Positions 41,400 to 53,913 of a stretch of 64,000 nucleotides of DNA are shown piece after piece. The translations under genes and the position numbers were made by a program. Positions within the stretch are counted from its first letter, which is position 1, and each line of letters opens with the position of its first letter. The stretch spans positions 47,972,365-48,036,364 of the forward strand of contig NC_055996.1 of NCBI RefSeq assembly GCF_018446385.1, written 5' to 3'. Under the pieces are notes generated by a model, which saw only the letters and a program-made list of their open reading frames with translations, was not told the DNA's origin and did no database searches. The stretch is from Zingiber officinale. Its lineage: Eukaryota; Streptophyta; Magnoliopsida; Zingiberales; Zingiberaceae.

Positions 41400-44300
41400 T
41401 GTAACGACCCAATTTTCCCTATTTCAAGTTCTAAAAGTCCATAAAAATATTTGGAAATACTTTTAAAATATTCTAGAGATTTTTAGGAATTTTTAGAGTA
41501 TTTTTACGTAATTTTTGGAGGTCGTTTAGTAGGGTTACAAAAAGAAAGAAGTTTTTTAAAAAAATGTTGAAGGTGAGATTCGAACCCACGACCTCGGGTC
41601 GGACTGACCCAAGCAAAACCGGTCCAACCAGCTGAGCTACACGGTTTTGTTAACCTTATATGGTGAGAACTAAGTTTATAGCATAGTTAAGGATTAGGAA
41701 ATAAATAGGTATTAAAAGGAGAACTTGAGTTTTACCCGAGACCTAATTTTCCTCACCTTTCTCTCCCGACGGCGCTGTTCCTCTCCTCGGGCGAAAACGC
41801 AGCGGCGTTAGGGCTTCGATCCGGCGGCCGACGAGCACCTTTCTTCGAGAGCTCTTCACACATTCGTGACCGGCTCATCGAGGGGAGCACGCAGACACGA
41901 AGAGATCGAAGAAATTTCAAGTCTCTGCAAGCCCTAGAAGCCGATCTCGGCTGTAAGTCCAAGAAATCCAAGGTGAGTTGCTTCTCACCTGCAGTAGGAG
42001 TTGCTCCGATCTTTCGGTTTCGTTTCCTTGTTTCCCGAGTTTCTTGAATCCGAACCATGCTATAAAGATTTTTGGTTTTGGGTGTTCTGCCGTGGGTTTC
42101 AAAGAGGGACCAAGAACTGGTTTTGTTTAATTGAGCATGTAGGATAGTTTTGCGCCGAATCTAAGCTTGCTAGGGATCAAGTTTTTGTTTCTCCTTGTTT
42201 TTTTTGAATCTGCCGTGACCTAGGGATGAGTTTAAAGTTCCTACCGTGACCTTCAGGATGGAGAAAGGGCTTAATGGATTTAGCCTTGATTGATGTTGCT
42301 TTAGCTTTTATTGATTCTGTAATTTCTGGACAAATATATTGGCTTGGGTCATTTCCTTTATGCTGTCGTGAGTTGATTAAGAAGAGGAGAAGGGATTTAA
42401 ATTGTCATAGCAATCACCCCTTTTAATAGCATGTGCTTAACAGAAATCTGCCAATGCATTTCTTAATAGAATAGTTGACTTCCTTTGCTACCATATCAAG
42501 CTTTGCATAGGTGTAAACTTCAGCAGATTATAGCCTATATAAGTAGAAGAAGTATTGCAGATTTGGTTTAGCTTATGTGGCTTGCATTATCTCGGATTAA
42601 TGGGGCTGGTAGTTAGCTTTCTTTTGCTTTTATCACAGCATGTTTAGAAAGCTTAAAGTTACTTTCTTTTGCTCTTATCACAGCATGTTTAGAAAGATCA
42701 AATTAGCTTTCTTTTGCTCTTATCACAGCATGTTTAGAAAGTCCAAGTTGCTTTCTTTGTTCTATTTTTATAGCATGATTAGTAAGTTTAAAGTTGCTTT
42801 CTTTTGCTCTATTTTTACAGCATGATTAGTAAGCTCAAGTTGCTTTTCTTTGCTCTATTTTTACAGCATGATTAGTAAGCTCAAGTTGCTTTTCTTTGCT
42901 CTATTTTTACAGCATGATTAGTAAGCTTAAAGTTGCTTTCTTTGCTCTATTTTATAGCATGATTAGTAAGCTTAAAGTTGCTTTCTTTAGCTCTATTTTA
43001 TAGCATGATTAGTAAGCTCAAAGTTATTTCCATTTGCTATTTTAACAAGCATGAACAGCCATGTATTCTAATGGAAAAATAAGAATCCTATTAAATACTT
43101 TTAGAAGTATTAACAAGTAAAAGGAAGATAAAGAAAAGAAAGGGAAAAGGCTAAGGCCTTAAGTAAAATCCCGAATTCAAGACTTTAGGGATTTTGGCAC
43201 ACAAGGTGCTTATTAAATGCCAAGGCATTTTATTATAAGAAGTATTTAAAGATAAAAAGTATTTTACTTTTAAATGGCATGTACCGGACACAAGATCCAA
43301 GGGATGGGCTCCAAGTTGCCCCTAGGCACATGGCCTAGAAGTATCTTAGTAGTTTCGGGATTAGCTACCTCGATTCTTATTAAGAATGCGCGCAAAGTGG
43401 TACAATGCCGGGCCCAAGAGAAGTTGATTATTATTTTAAAGTATTAAAGTATAAGTTTTGAAACAAATGAAACAAGCTTCAAATATGTTTAGAATTAGAA
43501 AGTTTAGTTTCTTGTTATTTGAAGCATGCAGTAGTAGTTTATTTGTTTCTTGCTATTAGATTATTCAGCATGTTTAGATTTATTTGCTTTCAGCATGCAG
43601 TTAGTATATTATTCTTGTGAGCATGAGTAGCTTTACAAGTTTAGTGGCTTTACATGTTTAGTATTTCAGTTAGTATGCTTCCTTTATTGGATTATGAGCA
43701 TGATTAGCTATACATGTTTAATATTTCAGTTAGTATGTTTCCTTTATTGGATTATGAGCATGATTAGCTATACATGATTAGTATTTCAGTTAGTTTGATT
43801 CCTTTGCTATTTATGAGCATGAGTAGCTTTACATGTTAGCATTCGGTTTTAGCATGTTTTATTTATATACATGCATATCGAGTTTTTGTGAGTAGATAGC
43901 GCTCACTAAGCTTTATGCTTATAGACTGCACTTCCTCCTACTGCAGATAAAGGAAAGGAAAAGATTTAGCAAGGAAGGCGACAAGGTGGTGGTGATGAAG
44001 GTGTGTGATGCCAGGACTATGGAGAGATCATGAGTTTGCTAAGGAAACTGTCAAGACTCCTTTGAGTTTTCTTTCAGTTATTAAGTTGATAGAGATTGTA
44101 TTAGTTGTTTCCTTTGTCTATGTTGATTAATTGAGTCTATTCCGCATTGTTAGTTGAGTTATTTCCTATTGTTGGAGCTATATAGTTTTCTATTGCTAGA
44201 ATAGTTTCTTTTTAGTGTCGTGTTATTATTTCTGCGTGGTTGTGAAAAATATGTTCCAGCCGCCTGTGGCTGTGTATATAGTGTTTGTATCCCAGTTTGG

Positions 44301-44444
44301 GGTCACCGGTACAGGGGAGACTCTGCCGAAATTTTCGGTAGGGATTCCTCGTAGTTAAGTAGCGTACCGGTTAAGTAGAGTTAGTAGTTAAGTAACGGTC
44401 ACTCTTAGAGAGTAGTAGTAGTAGTAAGAAGGGTGGTCGTTACA
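41400..44444 (+). repeat. LTR 1 of array
   Basis: 3045 bp, TGTAACGACCC... to ...GTCGTTACA. Contains an antisense tRNA-like sequence (41566-41647), a ~49-bp tandem repeat (about 42610-43030, AGCATGATTAGTAAGCTCAA) and a ~68-bp repeat (about 43610-43850). It differs at several sites where LTR 2 and LTR 3 agree (for example TTTTTT at 41552 where the others have TTTCTT). Confidence 0.95.
41566..41647 (-). other. tRNA-like sequence with A and B boxes, LTR 1
   Basis: On the minus strand: TAGCTCAGCTGGTTGG (41624-41639) matches the tRNA D-arm/A box; GTGGGTTCGAATCTCAC holds a perfect B box (GGTTCGAATC, 41577-41586) inside a T stem with 5 pairs including one G-U. An anticodon-like stem (GGGTC/GACCC) lies between. 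The acceptor and D stems do not pair and the A-B spacing is about 9 nt longer than canonical, so it is unlikely to be a working tRNA; a pol III promoter is possible. Confidence 0.7.
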
Positions 44445-44446
44445 GT

Positions 44447-44458
44447 TGGTATCAGAGC
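44447..44458 (+). promoter_or_regulatory. Primer-binding site, internal region 1
   Basis: TGGTATCAGAGC shortly after LTR 1. The same site follows LTR 2 at 50706-50717 but does not follow LTR 3. Confidence 0.85.
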
Positions 44459-44692
44459 AGTTCTCATTCTCCAGCATCACACACACATCAACATCTGCCT
44501 TGCCGTCTTTAAGTAAGAAAGTATTTAAGTTCTTTCTTTATTGCTTTCCTTATTATTAACTGCAGTATAGAGTAATTGTTTTTAAGTGCCTAAGTAAGAT
44601 AGAAGATTTTGTTTTCCCTTTTCTTTATTCATATATATATATGATTAGAAGGGTTAGAGAAGCTATTTAGTCTTTTTCCTCTGCATAATTAG

Positions 44693-45636
44693 ATGTTAAG
44701 AAGAGGACGCCCCCGTACCGTTCGTACTAAGGGCCGAGTTCAGGAGAACGAAGAGCCCAGAAGCCCTGGGCCTATTCTCTCTGCAGTTGTTGCTCAACTT
44801 CAGAGACAAGTAGCGAGCAGCAGCAAGTGATTGCCAATCTAATGGCCAATCAGAAGTCAACCCCTCCCACTCCCCCCAACCATTTCTGTGGAGACCCCAG
44901 TGGTGACTGAAGTCCCATCAGTTGCCTTGGAAGTCACCACAACATCTAAAAGACAAGAAGCATATCTCATCCAGTGGCTGAAGCTGAAACCAGAAAGCTT
45001 CTCAGGAACGATTGAGCTCTGGGATGCCCAGGCTTGGTTCAAGACATTTGAGAGAACAATGGAGCTTCTTGACTGACCAGAAGTCGAGAAGGTTGATACC
45101 ATTAAGTGTGCCTCTTTCTGCCTATCTGGAGATGCTTGTATGTAGTGGGAGCGAGTTAAGAGTAAGAGAACAGTCAACCAGATGAGCTGGGTTGACTTTG
45201 AGATAGAGTTTTACTAAGAGTTCTTCCGCCAACGAATCACCAATAAACATTATGAGGAGTTTATAGAATTTAGACAAGGTGACCTACCAGTAGAAGAAGC
45301 GGTTAAAAGATTTAACAGGCTAGCTCACCTTTGCCTAGAGTTAGTAAGTACAGTGAAAGAATGAGTCAGACTGATGCTCCTAATGCTGAGACCAGAAATA
45401 ACACCTAATGTGATGTAGTGAAACTCACCGACCATAGATTGGTGAAGAGCTAGTCAGCAGGGCATTAGTGAGCACTATCTGAACAACATCAAGGTACAAC
45501 AAACGCAACACAAGCCAGTCAAGATAGAAGACAAGACAGTGGGGAAACAGAGACCCCAGTCAAGTAATCAGAACTAGAAGGACAAAGATAACAAGAAAGA
45601 CCCAAGCAGGAAGATGTTCGGGTAGTCTGTGGGTAT
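44693..45636 (+). pseudogene. Gypsy gag remnant, internal region 1
   Basis: From ATG 44693 a Gag start is followed by a frameshift near 44814, then SFSGTIELWDAQAWFKTFER (retrotransposon gag capsid domain), FFRQRITNKHYEEF and AHLCLELVST. In-frame stops interrupt it: TGA 45076-45078, TAG 45140-45142, a TAA in the FY-EFFRQR segment, and others; most fit single C-to-T or G-to-A changes. No CCHC knuckle or protease motif remains before the reverse transcriptase start, so the gag C-terminus and protease are deleted. The same breaks are in 50952-51893. Confidence 0.88.
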
Positions 45637-47621
45637 CCATAGGTATTTCCAGAAGAGCTACTTGGACTACCTCACAACAGAGAAGCGGAATTTGAAATTG
45701 AATTGGTTCCTGACGCCAGCCCAATTTCAAAAGCCCTGTATCAAATTTCTCTAGCAAAGCTAAAAGAGTTACAAGAACAATTTCAGGAGCTACTTGACAA
45801 GGGTTTCATCCGCCCTAGTCACTCACCTTGGGGAGCTCCTGTGTTGTTTGTCAAGAAGAAAGACGGATCTATGCTAATGTGCATAGATTTTAGAGTGCTG
45901 AGCAAAGTAACAGTTAAGGACTAGTACCCTCTTTCCAGAATATATGATCTATTCGATCAGCTAAAGAGAGCAACAGTGTTCCCTAAAATATACCTGCGTT
46001 TTGGGAACCATCAGTTGAAAGCGGAAGGAAGTAATACACTCAGGTAAAGCTAACAAAGTGGCAGATGCACTAAGTAGAAAGTCCAGTGCATCCCTGATGT
46101 CTCTGTCATCATTAGCCCTTCCACTGCAGAAAGAGTTGTCAGACTTTGGAGTCGAAATTATTTATGGGCAACTCTCTGCATTGACCTTAGAGTCAACCCT
46201 GCTTGAGGATATACAGAGAAAGCAAAGTGAAGATCCAGATATCCAAAAAATCAAGCAAGGGATACAAGAAGAAGAAAATTCAGAGTTTCGAGTATCAAAT
46301 AGTGGAATCCTCTACCAGGGGAACCGCCTTTGTGTCCCTAATGACGAAGAGTTGAGAAAGAAGATTATAGAAGAAGCTCATAGTACACCCTACTCCATGC
46401 ATCCTGGTTCTACCAAGATGTACCAAGACGTGAAACAGAGGTTCTGGTGGTTTGGACTCAAAGGAGATGTAGCTAAGTATGTCAGTACCTGTCTGACATG
46501 TCAGAGGGTCAAAGCAGAACACCAGAGACCAGGAGGAGTCCTACAGCCCCTCCCAATACCAGAGTGGAAGTGGGAAGATATATCCATGGACTTTATAATA
46601 GGCCTTCCAAGAACTACAAATGGATATGACGCAATATGGGTAGTAGTGGACAGATTGACCAAGTCTGCTCATTTTCTAGCCATCAAGGTGTCCCACTCTA
46701 TAGAGCAGTTGGCACAGCTGCATGTTAAAGAGGTGATCAGACTTCACGGAGTTCCTAAATCTATTGTTTCTGATAGAGGTGGACGCTTCACCTCACACTT
46801 CTGGGAGTGTGTTCAGAACGCACTAGGCACCAAACTATCCTCAGACTGATGGACAGACAGAGTGAGTAAATCAAATTCTAGAAGATATGCTCAGAGCTTG
46901 TGCACTAGATTTCAAGGGGAGTTGGTGCAAGTATCTATGCTTAGCTGAGTTTGTCTACAACAATAGTTATCAGGCCACCATCAAGATGACACCTTATGAG
47001 GCGTTATATGGTAGGAAGTGCAGATCACCCATCTGCTAGCAGGAAGCAAGTGAAAGAAAAGAAATGGAAGTAGAGCTGGGCATTCAGACAGAGCTGATAG
47101 ATGAAACTACTCAGGCTATTTAGAAGATCAGACAGAGAATTGAGACTGCCCAGAGTAGACAGAAGAGTTATGCTGACACACACCGTAGGCCACTTGAATT
47201 CCAAGTAGGGGATTCAGTTTTTCTCAAGGTCGCTCCTATGAAGGGAGTGATGAGATTTGACAAGAGGGGCAAATTAAGTCCTCGTTATGTAGGACCTTAC
47301 CTGATCATAGAGAGGGTTGGGAAAGTAGCTTACAAGCTGGATTTACCACAAGACATGTCAGCAGTACACAATGTATTTCATGTCTCCATGCTAAAGAAGT
47401 GTCTCCACGACCCGAGCCAAGTGATTCAGCCTCAGTCAGTGCAGATCCAAGAGGATCTTAGTTATGAGAGCAGACCTACACAGATAGTGGACAGAGAAGT
47501 CAAGAGACTAAGAAACAAAGAAGTGCCACTAGTGAAGGTTATCTGGCAGAACCAGAAGCACGAGGAAGTCACTTGGAAACGTGAGGACGGTATGAGACAG
47601 AAGTATCCAGAATTGTTCTAA
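45637..47621 (+). pseudogene. Gypsy pol remnant (RT start, integrase, chromodomain), region 1
   Basis: Starts with the N-terminal reverse transcriptase region ([34 protein letters not shown]), a stop at 45922-45924, then [13 protein letters not shown] and LRFGNHQLK. It jumps directly to ANKVADALSR, the end of RNase H, so the YXDD catalytic core and RNase H are deleted. Integrase follows (46058-46846): HX4H-CX2C type zinc region (HSTPYSMH, CLTC), first Asp in MDFIIGLP, second in SDRGGRF. A short deletion and a TGA damage the QTDGQTE segment with the catalytic Glu. The C-terminal part (47238-47621) has the GPY-type segment LSPRYVGPY and a chromodomain-like end (EEVTWKREDGM, KYPELF). It cannot support transposition. 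Confidence 0.93.
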
Positions 47622-47656
47622 GTTCGAGGACGAACTTTTTATAAGGTATGGGGAAT

Positions 47657-50600
47657 TGTAACGACCCAATTTTCCCTATTTCAAGTTCTAAAAATCCATA
47701 AAAATATTTGGAAATACTTTTAAAATATTCTAGAGATTTTTAGGAATTTTTAGAGTATTTTTACGTAATTTTTGGAGGTCGTTTAGTAGGGTTACAAAAA
47801 GAAAGAAGTTTCTTAAAAAAATGTTGAAAGTGAGATTCGAACCCACGACCTCGGGTCGGACTGACCCAAGCAAAACCGGTCCAACCAGCTGAGCTACACG
47901 GTTTTGTTAACCTTATATGGTGAGAACTAAGTTTATAGCATAGTTAAGGATTAGGAAATAAATAGGTATTAAAAGGAGAACTTGAGTTTTACCCGAGACC
48001 TAATTTTCCTCACCTTTCTCTCCCGACGGCGCTGTTCCTCTCCTCGGGCGAAAACGCAGCGGCGTTAGGGCTTCGATCCGGCGGCCGACGAGCACCTTTC
48101 TTCGAGAGCTCTTCACACATTCGTGACCGGCTCATCGAGGGGAGCACGCAGACACGAAGAGATCGAAGAAATTTCAAGTCTCTGCAAGCCCTAGAAGCCG
48201 ATCTCGGCTGTAAGTCCAAGAAATCCAAGGTGAGTTGCTTCTCACCTGCAGTAGGAGTTGCTCCGATCTTTCGGTTTCGTTTCCTTGTTTCCCGAGTTTC
48301 TTGAATCCGAACCATGCTATAAAGATTTTTGGTTTTGGGTGTTCTGCCGTGGGTTTCAAAGAGGGACCAAGAACTGGTTTTGTTTAATTGAGCATGTAGG
48401 ATAGTTTTGCGCCGAATCTAAGCTTGCTAGGGATCAAGTTTTTGTTTCTCCTTGTTTTTTTTTGAATCTGCCGTGACCTAGGGATGAGTTTAAAGTTCCT
48501 ACCGTGACCTTCAGGATGGAGAAAGGGCTTAATGGATTTAGCCTTGATTGATGTTGCTTTAGCTTTTATTGATTCTGTAATTTCTGGACAAATATATTGG
48601 CTTGGGTCATTTCCTTTATGCTGTCGTGAGTTGATTAAGAAGAGGAGAAGGGATTTAAATTGTCATAGCAATCACCCCTTTTAATAGCATGTGCTTAACA
48701 GAAATCTGCCAATGCATTTCTTAATAGAATAGTTGACTTCCTTTGCTACCATATCAAGCTTTGCATAGGTGTAAACTTCAGCAGATTATAGCCTATATAA
48801 GTAGAAGAAGTATTGCAGATTTGGTTTAGCTTATGTGGCTTGCATTATCTCGGATTAATGGGGCTGGTAGTTAGCTTTCTTTTGCTTTTATCACAGCATG
48901 TTTAGAAAGCTTAAAGTTACTTTCTTTTGCTCTTATCACAGCATGTTTAGAAAGATCAAATTAGCTTTCTTTTGCTCTTATCACAGCATGTTTAGAAAGT
49001 CCAAGTTGCTTTCTTTGTTCTATTTTTATAGCATGATTAGTAAGTTTAAAGTTGCTTTCTTTTGCTCTATTTTTACAGCATGATTAGTAAGCTCAAGTTG
49101 CTTTTCTTTGCTCTATTTTTACAGCATGATTAGTAAGCTCAAGTTGCTTTTCTTTGCTCTATTTTTACAGCATGATTAGTAAGCTTAAAGTTGCTTTCTT
49201 TGCTCTATTTTATAGCATGATTAGTAAGCTTAAAGTTGCTTTCTTTAGCTCTATTTTATAGCATGATTAGTAAGCTCAAAGTTATTTCCATTTGCTATTT
49301 TAACAAGCAGGAACAGCCATGTATTCTAATGGAAAAATAAGAATCCTATTAAATACTTTTAGAAGTATTAACAAGTAAAAGGAAGATAAAGAAAAGAAAG
49401 GGAAAAGGCTAAGGCCTTAAGTAAAATCCCGAATTCAAGACTTTAGGGATTTTGGCACACAAGGTGCTTATTAAATGCCAAGGCATTTTATTATAAGAAG
49501 TATTTAAAGATAAAAAGTATTTTACTTTTAAATGGCATGTACCGGACACAAGATCCAAGGGATGGGCTCCAAGTTGCCCCTAGGCACATGGCCTAGAAGT
49601 ATCTTAGTAGTTTCGGGATTAGCTACCTCGATTCTTATTAAGAATGCGCGCAAAGTGGTACAATGCCGGGCCCAAGAGAAGTTGATTATTATTTTAAAGT
49701 ATTAAAGTATAAGTTTTGAAACAAATGAAACAAGCTTCAAATATGTTTAGAATTAGAAAGTTTAGTTTCTTGTTATTTGAAGCATGCAGTAGTAGTTTAT
49801 TTGTTTCTTGCTATTAGATTATTCAGCATGTTTAGATTTATTTGCTTTCAGCATGCAGTTAGTATATTATTCTTGTGAGCATGAGTAGCTTTACAAGTTT
49901 AGTGGCTTTACATGTTTAGTATTTCAGTTAGTATGCTTCCTTTATTGGATTATGAGCATGATTAGCTATACATGTTTAATATTTCAGTTAGTATGTTTCC
50001 TTTATTGGATTATGAGCATGATTAGCTATACATGATTAGTATTTCAGTTAGTTTGATTCCTTTGCTATTTATGAGCATGAGTAGCTTTACATGTTAGCAT
50101 TCAGTTTTAGCATGTTTTTATTTATATACATGCATATCGAGTTTTTGTGAGTAGATAGCGCTCACTAAGCTTTATGCTTATAGACTGCACTTCCTCCTAC
50201 TGCAGATAAAGGAAAGGAAAAGATTTAGCAAGGAAGGCGACAAGGTGGTGGTGATGAAGGTGTGTGATGCCAGGACTATGGAGAGATCATGAGTTTGCTA
50301 AGGAAACTGTCAAGACTCCTTTGAGTTTTCTTTCAGTTATTAAGTTGATAGAGATTGTATTAGTTGTTTCCTTTGTCTATGTTGATTAATTGAGTCTATT
50401 CCGCATTGTTAGTTGAGTTATTTCCTATTGTTGGAGCTATATAGTTTTCTATTGCTAGAATAGTTTCTTTTTAGTGTCGTGTTATTATTTCTGCGTGGTT
50501 GTGAAAAATATGTTCCAGCCGCCTGTGGCTGTGTATATAGTGTTTGTATCCCAGTTTGGGGTCACCGGTACAGGGGAGACTCTGCCGAAATTTTCGGTAG

Positions 50601-50703
50601 GGATTCCTCGTAGTTAAGTAGCGTACCGGTTAAGTAGAGTTAGTAGTTAAGTAACGGTCACTCTTAGAGAGTAGTAGTAGTAGTAAGAAGGGTGGTCGTT
50701 ACA
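47657..50703 (+). repeat. LTR 2 of array (middle)
   Basis: 3047 bp. Preceded by the purine tract GGTATGGGGAA of region 1 and followed by the primer site of region 2. Shares diagnostic bases with LTR 3 against LTR 1. Confidence 0.95.
47823..47904 (-). other. tRNA-like sequence, LTR 2
   Basis: Same sequence as 41566-41647 displaced by 6257 bp; B box 47834-47843, A box 47881-47896. Confidence 0.7.
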
Positions 50704-50951
50704 GTTGGTATCAGAGCAGTTCTCATTCTCCAGCATCACACACACATCAACATCTGCCTTGCCGTCTTTAAGTAAGAAAGTATTTAAGTTCTTTCTTTAT
50801 TGCTTTCCTTATTATTAACTGCAGTATAGAGTAATTGTTTTTAAGTGCCTAAGTAAGATAGAAGATTTTGTTTTCCCTTTTCTTTATTCATATATATATA
50901 TGATTAGAAGGGTTAGAGAAGCTATTTAGTCTTTTTCCTCTGCATAATTAG

Positions 50952-51893
50952 ATGTTAAGAAGAGGACGTCCCCGTACCGTTCGTACTGAGGATCGAGTTC
51001 AGGAGAACGAAGAGCCCAGAACCCCTGGGCCTATTCTCTCTGCAGTTGTTGCTCAACTTCAGAGACAAGTAGCGAGCAGCAGCAAGTGATTGCCAATCTA
51101 ATGGCCAATCAGAAGTCGGCTCCTCCCACTCCCCCAACCATTTCTGTGGAGACCCCAGTGGTGACTGAAGTCCCATCAGTTGCCTTGGAAGTCGCCACAA
51201 CACCTAGAAGACAAGAAGCGTACCTCATCCAGTGGCTGAAGCTGAAACCAGAAAGATTCTCAGGCACGACTGAGCCCTGGGATGCCCAGGCTTGGTTCAA
51301 GACATTTGAGAGCACAATGGAGCTTCTTGACTGACCAGAAGTCGAGAAGGTTGATACCATTAAGTGTGTCTCTTTCTGCCTATCTGGAGATGCTAGTATG
51401 TAGTGGGAGCGAGTTAAGAGTAAGTGAGCAGTCAACCAGATGAGCTAGGTTGACTTCGAGACAGAGTTTTACTAAGAGTTCTTCCGCCAACGGATCACCA
51501 ATAAACATTATGAGCAGTTTATAGAATTTGGACCAGGTGACCTACCAGTAGAAGAAGCGGTTAAAAGATTTGACAAGCTAGCTCACCTTTGCCTAGAGTT
51601 AGTAAGTACAGTGAAAGAATGAGTCAGACTGATGCTCCTAATGCTGAGACCAGAAATAACACCTAATGTGAGTAGTGAAACTCACCGACCATAGATTGGT
51701 GAAGAGCTGGTCAGCAGGGCATTAGTGAGCACTATCTGAACAACATCAAGGTACAACAAACGCAACACAAGCCAGTCAAGATAGAAGACAAGACAGTGGG
51801 GAAACAGAGACCCCAGTCAAGTAATCAGAACTAGAAGGACAAAGATAACAAGAAAGACCCAAGCAGGAAGATGTTCGGGTAGTCTGTGGGTAT
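50952..51893 (+). pseudogene. Gypsy gag remnant, internal region 2
   Basis: Partner of 44693-45636 with the same frameshift and stops, but with some 25-30 base differences by eye, far more than in the adjacent pol part. It contains RFSGTTEPWDAQAWFKTFES and a stop at 51332-51334. Confidence 0.88.
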
Positions 51894-53878
51894 CCATAGG
51901 TATTTCCAGAAGAGCTACTTGGACTACCTCACAACAGAGAAGCGGAATTTGAAATTGAATTGGTTCCTGACGCCAGCCCAATTTCAAAAGCCCTGTATCA
52001 AATTTCTCTAGCAAAGCTAAAAGAGTTACAAGAACAATTTCAGGAGCTACTTGACAAGGGTTTCATCCGCCCTAGTCACTCACCTTGGGGAGCTCCTGTG
52101 TTGTTTGTCAAGAAGAAAGACGGATCTATGCTAATGTGCATAGATTTTAGAGTGCTGAGCAAAGTAACAGTTAAGGACTAGTACCCTCTTTCCAGAATAT
52201 ATGATCTATTCGATCAGCTAAAGAGAGCAACAGTGTTCCCTAAAATATACCTGCGTTTTGGGAACCATCAGTTGAAAGCGGAAGGAAGTAATACACCCAG
52301 GTAAAGCTAACAAAGTGGCAGATGCACTAAGCAGAAAGTCCAGTGCATCCCTGATGTCTCTGTCATCATTAGCCCTGCCACTGCAGAAAGAGTTGTCAGA
52401 CTTTGGAGTCGAAATTATTTATGGGCAACTCTCTGCATTGACCTTAGAGTCAACCCTGCTTGAGGATATACAGAGAAAGCAAAGTGAAGATCCAGATATC
52501 CAAAAAATCAAGCAAGGGATACAAGAAGAAGAAAATTCAGAGTTTCGAGTATCAAATAGTGGAATCCTCTACCAGGGGAACCGCCTTTGTGTCCCTAATG
52601 ACGAAGAGTTGAGAAAGAAGATTATAGAAGAAGCTCATAGTACACCCTACTCCATGCATCCTGGTTCTACCAAGATGTACCAAGACGTGAAACAGAGGTT
52701 CTGGTGGTTTGGACTCAAAGGAGATGTAGCTAAGTATGTCAGTACCTGTCTGACATGTCAGAGGGTCAAAGCAGAACACCAGAGACCAGGAGGAGTCCTA
52801 CAGCCCCTCCCAATACCAGAGTGGAAGTGGGAAGATATATCCATGGACTTTATAATAGGCCTTCCAAGAACTACAAATGGATATGACGCAATATGGGTAG
52901 TAGTGGACAGATTGACCAAGTCTGCTCATTTTCTAGCCATCAAGGTGTCCCACTCTATAGAGCAGTTGACACAGCTGCATGTTAAAGAGGTGATCAGACT
53001 TCACGGAGTTCCTAAATCTATTGTTTCTGATAGAGGTGGACGCTTCACCTCACACTTCTGGGAGTGTGTTCAGAACGCACTAGGCACCAAACTATCCTCA
53101 GACTGATGGACAGACAGAGTGAGTAAATCAAATTCTAGAAGATATGCTCAGAGCTTGTGCACTAGATTTCAAGGGGAGTTGGTGCAAGTATCTATGCTTA
53201 GCTGAGTTTGTCTACAACAATAGTTATCAGGCCACCATCAAGATGACACCTTATGAGGCGTTATATGGTAGGAAGTGCAGATCACCCATCTGCTAGCAGG
53301 AAGCAAGTGAAAGAAAAGAAATGGAAGTAGAGCTGGGCATTTAGACAGAGCTGATAGATGAAACTACTCAGGCTATTTAGAAGATCAGACAGAGAATTGA
53401 GACTGCCCAGAGTAGACAGAAGAGTTATGCTGACACACACCGTAGGCCACTTGAATTCCAAGTAGGGGATTCAGTTTTTCTCAAGGTCGCTCCTATGAAG
53501 GGAGTGATGAGATTTGACAAGAGGGGCAAATTAAGTCCTCGTTATGTAGGACCTTACCTGATCATAGAGAGGGTTGGGAAAGTAGCTTACAAGCTGAATT
53601 TACCACAAGACATGTCAGCAGTACACAATGTATTTCATGTCTCCATGCTAAAGAAGTGTCTCCACGACCCGAGCCAAGTGATTCAGCCTCAGTCAGTGCA
53701 GATCCAAGAGGATCTTAGTTATGAGAGCAGACCTACACAGATAGTGGACAGAGAAGTCAAGAGACTAAGAAACAAAGAAGTGCCACTAGTGAATGTTATC
53801 TGGCAGAACCAGAAGCACGAGGAAGTCACTTGGAAACGTGAGGACGGTATGAGACAGAAGTATCCAGAATTATTCTAA
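51894..53878 (+). pseudogene. Gypsy pol remnant, internal region 2
   Basis: Nearly identical to 45637-47621 (about nine differences by eye), with the same loss of the RT core and RNase H, the same integrase damage at 53100-53125 and the same chromodomain-like end at 53495-53878. One extra stop arises at 53343-53345 (CAG to TAG). Confidence 0.93.
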
Positions 53879-53913
53879 GTTCGAGGTCGAACTTTTTATA
53901 AGGTATGGGGAAT

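Noticed and set aside
41566..41647. Functional tRNA gene
   Set aside because: A and B boxes and the T stem are good, but the acceptor and D stems do not pair and the spacing is too long; it recurs in every LTR copy.
41753..42058. 101-residue minus-strand frame repeated in all three LTRs (also 48010-48315 and 54267-54572)
   Set aside because: Conserved only because the LTRs are near-identical; it overlaps the GC-rich leader of the LTR and resembles no known protein.
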